DNA of 64,000 nucleotides from Streptomyces sclerotialus (GTDB lineage Bacteria; Actinomycetota; Actinomycetes; Streptomycetales; Streptomycetaceae). Position 1 is the first letter of the stretch; the number at the start of each line of letters is the position of its first letter. Position numbers and translations under genes: made by a program. Of this stretch, positions 52,679-61,651 are shown piece after piece. The stretch spans positions 124,001-188,000 of the forward strand of contig JODX01000006.1 in the NCBI GenBank assembly GCA_000719105.1, read 5' to 3'. The notes under the pieces were generated by a model. It was not told where the DNA came from and searched no databases. It saw nothing but the letters and a program-made list of their open reading frames with translations.

Positions 52679-55294
52679 TCACGGACACGGGGACGGCCAC
52701 TGGACAGCGCTGAGAGAAGCCAGTACGGCGCTCACCGGGACCGTCGGGCGGATATCCATGCGTCCACGCAGGGTAATGGCTTTCGCCCAGCAGGCGAGGG
52801 CAGCGTTGCGCTCCCCCGCACGCTCATGGCAGCGCGCGGCGCCTTCCAGTGCCTGGGCCTGGTCCTTCGGACTGTTCGCCTGCAGCGCGAGGCGGAGGGC
52901 CCGCTCGTAGACGGTCAGCGCGCCCTCTGCGCGAGGGCCGTACTGGAGCACGTCTCCGATGCTGTTGAGGACTTCTGCCTCTCCCTGCATGTCCTTCGTC
53001 GCCTGGAACAGTTCCCTGGACCGGTGCAGGAGCCGGGTGGCTTCCGCGTGCTGCCCCGACCGGCTCTTCACCCGGCCGAGTTCCAGCAGTGCGTTGGCCG
53101 CTCCGTGTCGGTTGCCCAGTTCGCCGTACCGGTCGAGCGCCTGGCGGGCCAGATCCTCGGCTTCCGCGTCTTGGCCGGTCATGTGCAGGATGCGGCTCAG
53201 CAGCCACAGCGCGCTGGCTTCGCCGAGCCGGTCCCCCAGAAGCAGGTAGATGTCGAGGGCCTGCTGGGCGTGGGTGCCGGCCGTCAGGTGTTCTTCTCTG
53301 CCGCATCCCACCCGGCCCAGCTCCCACAGCGTGTCGGCCTCTCCGGCACGGTCTCCCAGGGCGCGGTACAGGAGCAGGGCCCGGTGGGCCAGCTCGTCCG
53401 CCTGGGCGTAGTGCCCGGTCATGTGGCGCACGCGGCTCAGCAGCCACAGGGTCCTGGCTTCGCCGGGCCGATGCCCGACCGAGCGGTAGAGCCCCAGCGC
53501 CCGGTCCGCCAGCCGGCCGGCTCGGGCGAAGTCGCTGGTGATGTCGTGCACGCGTCCCAGGTCCCAGAGGGCGTTCGCCTCGCCGAGGCGGTCCTGCGCG
53601 GCCCGGTACAGGCTCAGCGCCTCCGCTGTGTGGCCGGTCGCCTCTCCATAGGTACCGGTGGCGAAGTGCACCTGCCCCAGTGCGCACAGGACGTCGGCCC
53701 GCATACGGACCTCCTCCGGAGCGCAGAGCTGTGCCGCGGCCCGCAGTACGGCGGCCGCTTCCCGGTAGTTCCCCGTGGCGCTGCGGGTACGGCCGAGGTG
53801 GCGCAGGGCGGTCACCGTGCTGTGCCGGTCCTGCAGGTGGACGGCGGCTCGGGCGGCTGCTTGATGCAGCCGGCCGGCCTCGCGCCATCGGCCGTGCTGG
53901 TGGAGGGCGTCCGCCTGCACCTCGGCGAGCCGGACGGTGTGCGTGTGGTCGCCGGTCTCGATGGCCCGCAGCGCGCAGGCGCCGAGATTGGCGAGCTCGG
54001 CCCGCATCCACTCGGCAGCCGCGTCGTAACTGTTCAGCCGCGGCAGAGCGAGGTTCCACCGGTCTGCGGACCGCCATCGGGCGCCGGCTCGGTCGGTGAG
54101 GTGGCAGCGCGCGGCGGCAGCCGCGTGTGCGTAGTAGGTCATCACCCGCTCGACGGCGGCCTCGTGCTCGGCCGGCGGGTCGGTGAGGGCCGTGTTCCGC
54201 GCGTAGGCGCGGATGAGGTCGTGGAGGCGGTAGCGGCCGGGGGTCGGTGACTCGGCGAGGTGGTCGTCGTAGAGGGCTTCGAGTGCGCAGCGGGCCGTCG
54301 CCAGGGGGATGTCGGCGAGGGCCGCGGCAGCGTGGGCGTCGATGTCCGGGCCCGGGTGCAGGCCCAGCTGGCGGAAGAGGCGCCGGCGGCCGGCGGGCAG
54401 GGCGTCGTAGGACATGGCGAAGGCGGTCGCGGTGGCCAGTTCACCCGCGGCGAGTGCGTCGAGTCGGTCCTGCGCTGCGGCCAGGTCGTGCGCGAACCGG
54501 GCCATGTCCCAGTGCGGCCGGTGCGCGAGACGGCTCGCCAGCAGAGAGATCGCGAGGGGGAGGTGTCCGCACAGCTCGGTGATGTGAGTGAGGGTGTCCG
54601 TCTCCGCCGCACCGATGTCCCGTCCGGCGAGCCGCGCGAACAGCAGACCGGCGTCCGTGTCGGGCAGCGTGTCGAGCGGGAGTGCGCTCGTCTCGGGGAG
54701 AGGCAGGCGACGGCGGCTGGTGATCAGGACCAGGCAGTCGGGCTCGCCCGGCAGCAGGGGGTCGACCTGGGCGCGGGAGACGGCGTCGTCCAGGACGATG
54801 AGCATGCGCCGGCCGGCCAGCCGGTCCCTCCACAGTCGTGACCGGGCATCGAGCCCGTGGGGGACGTGACGGGGTTCCACACCCATGCCGACGAGGAGCC
54901 CGGCCAGCACATCGGCGGGATCCGCGGGTTGCCTGCCGGGGGTGTGCGCGTCGAGGCGCACGAAGAGCTGCCCGGACGGGAAGGAACCGGCCAGCCGGTG
55001 GGCCACGTGCACGGCCAGGGTCGTCTTGCCCACTCCGGGCATCCCGCTGATGAGGTGGATGCCCGGGCTGCGGCGGGAAGAGGCCGCGGCCAGCAAGCGC
55101 GCCACCTCCCCGCGACGGCCGGTGAACAGCGTGGTGTCCCGGGGCAGGGTCCGGACGGCCGGCACCGGACCCGCATACGCGTGCGCGGTCACCTGTATGT
55201 CCCGGCCTGCCGCGTAGATGTGTGCGGCATCGGATGCGCAGAGGTCCATGAGGATCCTGCGGCCGGCGCCGTCCTGGCCGGACCGAGTGGTCAC
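52679..55294 (-). CDS. NB-ARC/STAND ATPase with C-terminal TPR array
   Basis: This 871-residue protein is a STAND-type signalling ATPase. It has a short N-terminal region with HIYAAGRDIQVT (residues 25-36), an NB-ARC core with Walker A GMPGVGKTT (Lys90) and Walker B MLIVLDD (Asp169-170), a sensor/winged-helix region (about 260-400) and about nine TPR units (about 445-840). No N-terminal DNA-binding or SARP domain is present, unlike many Streptomyces relatives. Such proteins oligomerise upon ligand binding to the TPR part; roles range from regulation to phage defence. Start GTG 55294, in a GTGA overlap with the upstream small gene, so the two products are made together. Confidence 0.9.
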   Translation of the reverse strand: MTTRSGQDGAGRRILMDLCASDAAHIYAAGRDIQVTAHAYAGPVPAVRTLPRDTTLFTGRRGEVARLLAAASSRRSPGIHLISGMPGVGKTTLAVHVAHRLAGSFPSGQLFVRLDAHTPGRQPADPADVLAGLLVGMGVEPRHVPHGLDARSRLWRDRLAGRRMLIVLDDAVSRAQVDPLLPGEPDCLVLITSRRRLPLPETSALPLDTLPDTDAGLLFARLAGRDIGAAETDTLTHITELCGHLPLAISLLASRLAHRPHWDMARFAHDLAAAQDRLDALAAGELATATAFAMSYDALPAGRRRLFRQLGLHPGPDIDAHAAAALADIPLATARCALEALYDDHLAESPTPGRYRLHDLIRAYARNTALTDPPAEHEAAVERVMTYYAHAAAAARCHLTDRAGARWRSADRWNLALPRLNSYDAAAEWMRAELANLGACALRAIETGDHTHTVRLAEVQADALHQHGRWREAGRLHQAAARAAVHLQDRHSTVTALRHLGRTRSATGNYREAAAVLRAAAQLCAPEEVRMRADVLCALGQVHFATGTYGEATGHTAEALSLYRAAQDRLGEANALWDLGRVHDITSDFARAGRLADRALGLYRSVGHRPGEARTLWLLSRVRHMTGHYAQADELAHRALLLYRALGDRAGEADTLWELGRVGCGREEHLTAGTHAQQALDIYLLLGDRLGEASALWLLSRILHMTGQDAEAEDLARQALDRYGELGNRHGAANALLELGRVKSRSGQHAEATRLLHRSRELFQATKDMQGEAEVLNSIGDVLQYGPRAEGALTVYERALRLALQANSPKDQAQALEGAARCHERAGERNAALACWAKAITLRGRMDIRPTVPVSAVLASLSAVQWPSPCP

Positions 55295-55707
55295 GAGCCG
55301 GTGATGTGCTGGTCCCGCCCGGCCACATACACGCGTGCGTTGTCCCTCGCCTCGGCGCGAACCGTCATCGAGGCGGCTTCCGCAGGCTCATGGGGCGCGG
55401 GCCCGGTACGCAGCTGCCCCGCCAGCAGCCGCTCCAGGCCTGCCCTCAGCTGCGGTTCGTCCGCGAGCAGCTGCTGCAGCCGCTCACACCACACTTCGAC
55501 CAGGGCCCGCTCCGCCTGTGCATCGCCGCCCTCACGCGCGGCCAGAAGCACTTCGTGAGCTGCCTCCAGTTCGGCCTCCTCCGGGACCGTCCGTCCGGAG
55601 GCACTGCGCTGCCACCAGGTGACCACCGCGGTCCTGGCCTGCGCCCATGCATCCGTGGCCATGGCACTTACCAACGCCGATCCGGCCGCCAGCACGAGTG
55701 GATCCAT
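55291..55707 (-). CDS. Small partner protein of the NB-ARC/TPR ATPase
   Basis: This 138-residue, mostly helical, acidic protein has no enzyme motif I recognise. The start (MDPLVLAAGSALVSAMATDAW) is mildly hydrophobic; the middle is a helical bundle with many Leu, Ala and Glu. The C-terminus ends in RVYVAGRDQHIT (residues 125-136), closely matching HIYAAGRDIQVT at the N-terminus of the coupled ATPase. A shared motif suggests that the two were derived from, or bind through, a common short element. ATG 55707 has GGAGGGG about 8 nt upstream; the frame stays open upstream but lacks coding character. Confidence 0.75.
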   Translation of the reverse strand: MDPLVLAAGSALVSAMATDAWAQARTAVVTWWQRSASGRTVPEEAELEAAHEVLLAAREGGDAQAERALVEVWCERLQQLLADEPQLRAGLERLLAGQLRTGPAPHEPAEAASMTVRAEARDNARVYVAGRDQHITGS

Positions 55708-56122
55708 CAGCCGCCCCTCCGATGCGTACCGGATGCCGAAGCCCGCCTTCCTCACCTGGGGCTCCGCGCCACGATCAGGGTGCGCTCGGGAAAGCCGCCA
55801 TGTGCCCGGTACGGCCCTCTTCACCCGTACGAGGGATGGGATGAGGGGTACCAGGGCGGCAATCGGGCAATCCGCGCCGGGTGTGCTCAAGGGCCGGCTC
55901 GAAACGTCCGGGGGCGTTCCTGCGCATCGCCCCGACGTTCGGCGGAGGCTCGAGAACCACCTCATATTGATATGCACTTGCGGGGATAGTTAGGTAAGAC
56001 TTACCGTACTGAATCGCACCACTAGGGCCTCGGCCGTCTCACCGGTCCGCCCGCGGCGAGCGCTTCACCGATGCAGCCTGGCCGTCCGCTGCCGGAACCC
56101 GCATCGCCGACAGGACCCGCAC
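55708..56122. promoter_or_regulatory. Divergent promoter region, NB-ARC pair versus GltB-like operon
   Basis: A 415-nt gap carrying promoters in both directions. TTGATA (55967-55972) and TAGGTA (55991-55996), 18 nt apart, form a plausible plus-strand promoter, and the iron-box-like palindrome overlaps its -10. This would leave a leader of about 120 nt before the GltB-like start. No gene is supported in the gap. Confidence 0.5.
55990..56008. promoter_or_regulatory. Iron-box-like operator (DmdR/IdeR type)
   Basis: GGTAAG (55993-55998) and CTTACC (56000-56005) form a perfect 6+1+6 palindrome. The 19-mer from 55990 matches the actinobacterial iron-box consensus (TTAGGTTAGGCTAACCTAA, recalled from memory) at 14 of 19 positions. 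Overlap with a -10-like element fits repression by an iron-loaded regulator. Confidence 0.55.
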
Positions 56123-59100
56123 GTGAACCACCTCCCCCTCGGTCTGTACGACCCTGCCCTCGACCACAGCGACTGCGGCGTCGGCTTCCTCACCCGCCTC
56201 GACGGGACGCCGAGCCACGACGTCATCCGCAAGGGCGACGAAGCACTCTGCGCCATCCCGCACCGCGGCGGCACGTCCGCCGAGGGTGTCGGTGACGGCG
56301 CGGGCGTGAGCGTCGACCTGTCCGTGGAGTTCTTCAGGGCCCTCACCGGCGAAAAGCTGCGCGCCGGGCACTTCGGTGTCGCCAACTGTTTCGTGCCCCT
56401 CGACACCGGGGGCCGGGACGCCGCCGTCGACCTCGTCGGGCGCTGCATCGCGGAGCAGGGATTCGAGACGCTGCTCGTACGGGACGTGCCCGTGGACCAC
56501 AGCGTCGCGCGGCCCGCCGCCGAGCGGTACCAGCTGCCCATCGTGCAGTGGGTCTTCCGCGCGCCCGAGGGCTGGGAGCGCGCCGAGGTCGACGCCGCCG
56601 CCCACCGCGCCCTGCTCGCGGTCGAGGCCGTCGCCTACGCCGACCAGACGTCGTACGCCGGGCTGTACCCGCTGTCGCTCAGCGCGCGGACACAGGTGCT
56701 CAAGGGTCGGCTCAACTCCGGCGAGGTCATCGGGTACTTCCGGGATCTCCGCGATCCGCGGCACTCCGTGCGGTCGCTGTACTTCCACACGCGGTTCTCG
56801 ACCAACACCGAGCCGCACCCGACCATGGCGCAACCGTTCCGGCTCATGGCGCACAACGGTGAGCTGAACACCGACCGCAAGAACCGGCTGAGCGACGAGG
56901 CCCTCGCGCGGGCCCGTACCCGGAGCATCGTGCGGCCGCCGGGGCAGTCCGACTCCAGCCGGCTCGACCAGACCCTGCAGAGCAGGGTCTTCGACGACGG
57001 GCTGGACCTGGTCGAGGCCGTCGTGACGCTGATGCCGCCCGCCTGGGAGAACGACCGCTCCCTGCCGGCCGCCGTCCGGGACATGCTCGAGTACTTCTCC
57101 CTCTACGAGGAGAAGAACGACGGGCCCGCCGCCGTCATCTTCAGTGACGGGGACGTCATAGGGGCCCGGCTCGACCGGCTCGGGCTGCGTCCGCTGCGTA
57201 CCGTCGAGACGGCCGAGTACCTGATGGTGGCCTCGGAGGCCGGGCAGGTCGCGTTCCCGGACGACGAGGTCGTGCACCGGGGGCGGATCGAGGCCGGCGG
57301 CATGCTCGTCGTCGACCACCGCACCGGGCGGCGGATGCGCACCCGCGAGGTGCTCGACGCCCTCGCCGCGCGCCGGCCGTACAGTGAGCTGCTCGACGCG
57401 GCCCGGGTCAATCTGGACGACCTGCCCGCGCCCGACTACTACCGCGGCACGACGACGCTCGGGTACGACGGCGACCTCACGCTCGCCGGGCGGTACGTCG
57501 CGTACTCGCTGAACCAGGAGAGCTTCCGGTTCATGCTCGACCCGATGCTCGCCGACGGGTCGGAGCGGATCTCCGCGATGGGCTACGGCAACGCCATCAA
57601 CGCGCTCAGCGACACCGAGGGCGGCATGGCGAAGTACTTCTCGCAGCGCTTCGCCCAGGTGACGAACCCGCCGCTGGACAGCATCCGCGAGGCCGACGGC
57701 ATGAGCATGCGGGTCGCGCTCGGCCCGAAGCCCGACGGCACCGGGGAGACCGGCGGCCGTCAGCTCGTGGTGTCCTCGCCCGTGCTCGGCCACCTCGACA
57801 TGGTCCGGCTGCGCGACCAGCGGATCGTGCCGCTGGAGCGGTTCGCCATGCTGTACGAGCCCGTGCCCGGCGACGAGACCGCCAACGCCGACGCGCTGCG
57901 GTCGGCGATCGAGCGGCTCTGCGACGACGTCGAGCGGTTCGCCGCCGAGCGGGGCGGCATCGCACTGCTCAGCGACCGGGCGGTCTCCTCCACCCGGGCG
58001 CCGCTGCCCGTCGTCCTCGCCGTCGCCGCCGTCAACCAGCGGCTCATCGAGACCGGGCTGCGGCTGCGCGTCTCGATCGTCGCCGAGAGCGGTCAGCTGC
58101 CCTCGTCGCACCATGTCGCGACCGCGCTCGGGTTCGGCGCCTCCGCCGTCTACAGCCTCAGCGCCCGGCTGCGCGCCGAGGAGAAGTACCCGAGCGCCCC
58201 GGCGCCCGCCGGGGAGAAGACCGAGACCGACCGGGCGCTCGCCAAGTTCCGCAAGGCCGCCGAGAAGGCGCTGGCCAAGACCATGGGCCGGGTCGGGCTG
58301 TGCACCGCCGAGAGCTACATCGGCGGCGCGTTCTTCGAGCCGAACTACCTCGACACCCGCGACGACGTCTTCGCGCGGATCTTCCCGTACATGGAGGCCC
58401 CGGTCGGCGGTGTCGGGTTCGCCCGGATCGCGCAGGCCGCGACCGAGTGGCACGAGCGGGCCCGGACCGTGGAGAGCGAGCAGCAGATTCCGCTGCTCGG
58501 GCTGTTCAAGGAGCGGTCGGACGGGGCCGGGCACTCCTTCGGGGTGTCCGCCGTGCGCGGGTTCGGGGACATGACCGAGGAACCGGCCGGGTTCGGCAGG
58601 CCGGGCGACCCCGAGGCGCTGCGGCTGCTCACGCTCGGGCAGCTCGACGACGCGTTCGGCATCAGCGACTCCGCGTACCGGAACACCGGGTACGACGCGC
58701 TCAGCGACGCCGAGATCGACGCCTTCCGGATCACGCCCGGGTACCGGGCCTTCCTGCGGACCACGCACGAGGAGCGGTCCCGGCGGCCGTCCGCGCTGCG
58801 TGACGTGCTCGCGCTGCCCGCGGACGTCACGGGGCTGAGCACGGCGGAGGACTTCGCCCGTGAGCTGGGGCGGTTCTCGACGGCGGGCAACGCGAGCGTC
58901 ACCGTTCGCGGGGTGGTCGCCACCTCCCTCGGCGACTCCTCCTTCCGGCTCCGCCTCACCTCCCCCGGACCCGACGGCGCCGAGCGGCACGCCGCCCTCG
59001 CCGAAGGGCTCGCGCGCCTGGGCGAGGCCGAGTCCCTCGACGTGGACGCCGACGGCGTCACCGTCGCCGCCACCGGGACCGCCGCGCGGCTGCTCGCCCT

Positions 59101-61651
59101 CCTCGACGGCGCTCCCGACAGCGTCCCGCTCGACGAGGTGCAGCCCGCGCACGAGATCACCCGCTCGCTGGCCTCCGGTGCCATGAGCCACGGCGCTCTC
59201 GTGGCGACCGCGCACGAGGCCGTCGCGCACGGCACGAACATGGTCCGCGCGATGTCGAACAGCGGTGAGGGCGGCGAGCACCACACCCGGTACGGCACGA
59301 TCCGCGGCTCCCGCATCAAGCAGTTCGCGTCCGGCCGGTTCGGCATCTGGGCGGGCTATCTCGCGGACCCGATGCTGGAGGAGCTGGAGATCAAGATCGG
59401 GCAGGGGGCGAAGCCCGGTGAGGGCGGCCAGCTGCCCGCGCCGAAGGTCACCGTCGACATCGCCGCCGCGCGCGGCGGCACCCCGGGCATCGAGCTGATC
59501 TCGCCGCCGCCGCACCACGACACGTACTCGATCGAGGACCTCGCGCAGCTCATCCACGACTGCAAGGCCGCCCGGGTCCGGGTGATCGTGAAGCTGGTGT
59601 CCTCGGAGGGCATCGGCACCATCGCGGTCGGCGTCGCCAAGGCCGGCGCGGACGTCATCAACGTCGCCGGGAACACCGGCGGTACGGGTGCCGCAGCCGT
59701 CACCAGCCTCAAGTACGCCGGACGGTCGGCGGAGATCGGCGTCGCCGAGGTGCACCAGGCGCTCGTCGCCAACGGGCTCCGGCAGAAGGTCGTGCTGCGC
59801 TGCTCCGGCGCCCACCAGACCGGCGGTGACGTGGTCACCTCGGCCCTCCTGGGAGCCGACAGCTTCGAGTTCGGCACGACCGCGCTGATGATGCTCGGCT
59901 GCGTCATGGCGAAGAACTGCAACGTGAAGTGCCCCGCCGGGCTCACCACCAACCCCGAGGCGTTCGAGGGCGACCCGCGCGCGCTGGCGCAGTACCTGCT
60001 CAACATCGCGCACGACGTCCGGCAGATCCTCGCCCGGCTGGGGCTGCGGTCCCTGCGGGAGGCGCGGGGACGTACGGACCTGCTGCAGCTCCTCGACCAC
60101 CCCGCGAGCGTCGGCCGCCTCGACGTGCGCCGCCTGCTCGCCCGGGTGCCCGAGAAGGTCGTCACGGACCCGGAGTACCTGGAGAAGGACTACACCACCG
60201 ACGACGCGCTGATCGAGCAGGTCCGGGCCGCCCTCCTGGACCGGCGCGAGCCGTCCCTGCTCGTCGAGGGCATCCGCCTCGGCAACAGCGACAAGTCGGT
60301 CGGCGGACAGCTCGGCATCGACGTCGAGCGGCTCCTCAACCACGAGCTGGACAGGGCCGACGCCGGCCTCCCCGCGGTGACGACCGACGACCGGGGCCGC
60401 CGCCGCCTCGTCGAGGACGCCGTCCGGATCCGCACCACCGGGTCCGCCGGCCAGTCGTACGGCGTCTTCTGCAACGACGGCATCACCCTCGAACACACCG
60501 GCACCGCCAACGACGGCGTCGGCAAGAGCCAGAGCGGCGGCCGGATCGTCGTCCGCGCCCCGGGCGGCGGCAGCGCCGAACGCGGCGGCAACGTGCTCGT
60601 CGGGAACTTCGCGCTCTTCGGCGCGACCGGCGGCCGGACCTTCGTGCAGGGCGAGGCGGGCGACCGGTTCGCCGTGCGCAACTCGGGTGCGACCGCGGTG
60701 GTCGAGGGTCTCGGCGACTTCGGCTGCGAGTACATGACCGGCGGCACCGTGCTCAACCTGGGCGGCTTCGGCAAGGGCCTCGGCAACGGCATGAGCGGCG
60801 GGTTCCTGTACCAGTACGACCCGTCGGGCGAGGTGGCGCGGGGGCGGGTGAGCGCCGACTCGCTGCTGGTGTTCCCGGTGACCGACACCGCGCACGGCGC
60901 CTTCCACGAGGCGGCCGTGAAGCTGCTGCTGACCTGGCACCTGGAGGCCACCGGCTCCCCGCTCGCGGCCCGGCTGCTGGAGGACTGGGACGCCGAGCGG
61001 CAGCACGTGTACTGCGGGATGCCCCGGGCGCTGCTGCTGTACCAGGACGCCACCGAGATCCTCGCCGCGGCGACCCGTACCCAGCTCCTGGACGAGCTCG
61101 CGACCTCGATCGCGACGGACAAGCTGCGCGCGTTCAAGGTCGACTACCGCGACCGCCGCACCGTGCTCGGCGGCCGGGCCCCGGCCCTCGGCGACCAGGG
61201 CGGCGACGACATGTTCTCGCTGCTGTCCTCGTACACGGTGCTCGGCGCCGCGCAGGACCTCGCCCTCCAGCGGGTGCCCGGCGCGACCGGTCCCGACGAT
61301 CCGCGGGTCGCCGAGGCCGTGCGCAACCTGGTGCTCACCGAGGACTTCTTCGTCAAGCAGCGCGTCGTGAAGTACCTGCGCTCCACGCTGGACCGCTTCG
61401 ACGACGGCGAGCTCGCCACGCTCATCGCGGTCAAGCGCCTCGACGACTACAAGCGGGCGCTGAAGCAGCGCAACAACCTGAGCGTGGACGCCCCCGGCAC
61501 CTACGGCTGGATCGTCCACCAGAACGCGAAGAACGCCGGCCGGGTGCGCGCCGCCCGGTTCGACGAGCTCCTCGCGACCGCGGCCCTCGACGACATCGCC
61601 GCCCGCCACGCCCACCTTCCGCAGCCCCCCACCGAGGCGATGACCACGTGA
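56123..61651 (+). CDS. Long GltB-like glutamate synthase-related protein
   Basis: This 1,842-residue protein has the domain order of the glutamate synthase large subunit but is about 300 residues longer than typical GltB. The N-terminal glutamine amidotransferase has its nucleophile in DCGVGF (Cys18) and the family blocks HRGG and AHNGELNT. The FMN/synthase barrel (about 1010-1320) has VINVAGNTGGTGAAA and the iron-sulfur motif GCVMAKNCNVKCPAG, with Cys spacing C-x5-C-x3-C. The GXGXG beta-helix domain (about 1430-1570) follows, and then a C-terminal helical extension (about 1590-1830). It should make glutamate from glutamine and 2-oxoglutarate or a related amination. GltD is absent; a diflavin reductase is coupled by GTGA. 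GTG start, AGGA about 7 nt upstream. Confidence 0.9.
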   Translation: MNHLPLGLYDPALDHSDCGVGFLTRLDGTPSHDVIRKGDEALCAIPHRGGTSAEGVGDGAGVSVDLSVEFFRALTGEKLRAGHFGVANCFVPLDTGGRDAAVDLVGRCIAEQGFETLLVRDVPVDHSVARPAAERYQLPIVQWVFRAPEGWERAEVDAAAHRALLAVEAVAYADQTSYAGLYPLSLSARTQVLKGRLNSGEVIGYFRDLRDPRHSVRSLYFHTRFSTNTEPHPTMAQPFRLMAHNGELNTDRKNRLSDEALARARTRSIVRPPGQSDSSRLDQTLQSRVFDDGLDLVEAVVTLMPPAWENDRSLPAAVRDMLEYFSLYEEKNDGPAAVIFSDGDVIGARLDRLGLRPLRTVETAEYLMVASEAGQVAFPDDEVVHRGRIEAGGMLVVDHRTGRRMRTREVLDALAARRPYSELLDAARVNLDDLPAPDYYRGTTTLGYDGDLTLAGRYVAYSLNQESFRFMLDPMLADGSERISAMGYGNAINALSDTEGGMAKYFSQRFAQVTNPPLDSIREADGMSMRVALGPKPDGTGETGGRQLVVSSPVLGHLDMVRLRDQRIVPLERFAMLYEPVPGDETANADALRSAIERLCDDVERFAAERGGIALLSDRAVSSTRAPLPVVLAVAAVNQRLIETGLRLRVSIVAESGQLPSSHHVATALGFGASAVYSLSARLRAEEKYPSAPAPAGEKTETDRALAKFRKAAEKALAKTMGRVGLCTAESYIGGAFFEPNYLDTRDDVFARIFPYMEAPVGGVGFARIAQAATEWHERARTVESEQQIPLLGLFKERSDGAGHSFGVSAVRGFGDMTEEPAGFGRPGDPEALRLLTLGQLDDAFGISDSAYRNTGYDALSDAEIDAFRITPGYRAFLRTTHEERSRRPSALRDVLALPADVTGLSTAEDFARELGRFSTAGNASVTVRGVVATSLGDSSFRLRLTSPGPDGAERHAALAEGLARLGEAESLDVDADGVTVAATGTAARLLALLDGAPDSVPLDEVQPAHEITRSLASGAMSHGALVATAHEAVAHGTNMVRAMSNSGEGGEHHTRYGTIRGSRIKQFASGRFGIWAGYLADPMLEELEIKIGQGAKPGEGGQLPAPKVTVDIAAARGGTPGIELISPPPHHDTYSIEDLAQLIHDCKAARVRVIVKLVSSEGIGTIAVGVAKAGADVINVAGNTGGTGAAAVTSLKYAGRSAEIGVAEVHQALVANGLRQKVVLRCSGAHQTGGDVVTSALLGADSFEFGTTALMMLGCVMAKNCNVKCPAGLTTNPEAFEGDPRALAQYLLNIAHDVRQILARLGLRSLREARGRTDLLQLLDHPASVGRLDVRRLLARVPEKVVTDPEYLEKDYTTDDALIEQVRAALLDRREPSLLVEGIRLGNSDKSVGGQLGIDVERLLNHELDRADAGLPAVTTDDRGRRRLVEDAVRIRTTGSAGQSYGVFCNDGITLEHTGTANDGVGKSQSGGRIVVRAPGGGSAERGGNVLVGNFALFGATGGRTFVQGEAGDRFAVRNSGATAVVEGLGDFGCEYMTGGTVLNLGGFGKGLGNGMSGGFLYQYDPSGEVARGRVSADSLLVFPVTDTAHGAFHEAAVKLLLTWHLEATGSPLAARLLEDWDAERQHVYCGMPRALLLYQDATEILAAATRTQLLDELATSIATDKLRAFKVDYRDRRTVLGGRAPALGDQGGDDMFSLLSSYTVLGAAQDLALQRVPGATGPDDPRVAEAVRNLVLTEDFFVKQRVVKYLRSTLDRFDDGELATLIAVKRLDDYKRALKQRNNLSVDAPGTYGWIVHQNAKNAGRVRAARFDELLATAALDDIAARHAHLPQPPTEAMTT

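Noticed and set aside
56039..61615. An 1,858-residue open frame on the minus strand opposite the GltB-like gene
   Set aside because: Same artefact: no recognisable domain, while the plus strand has full glutamate synthase motifs.
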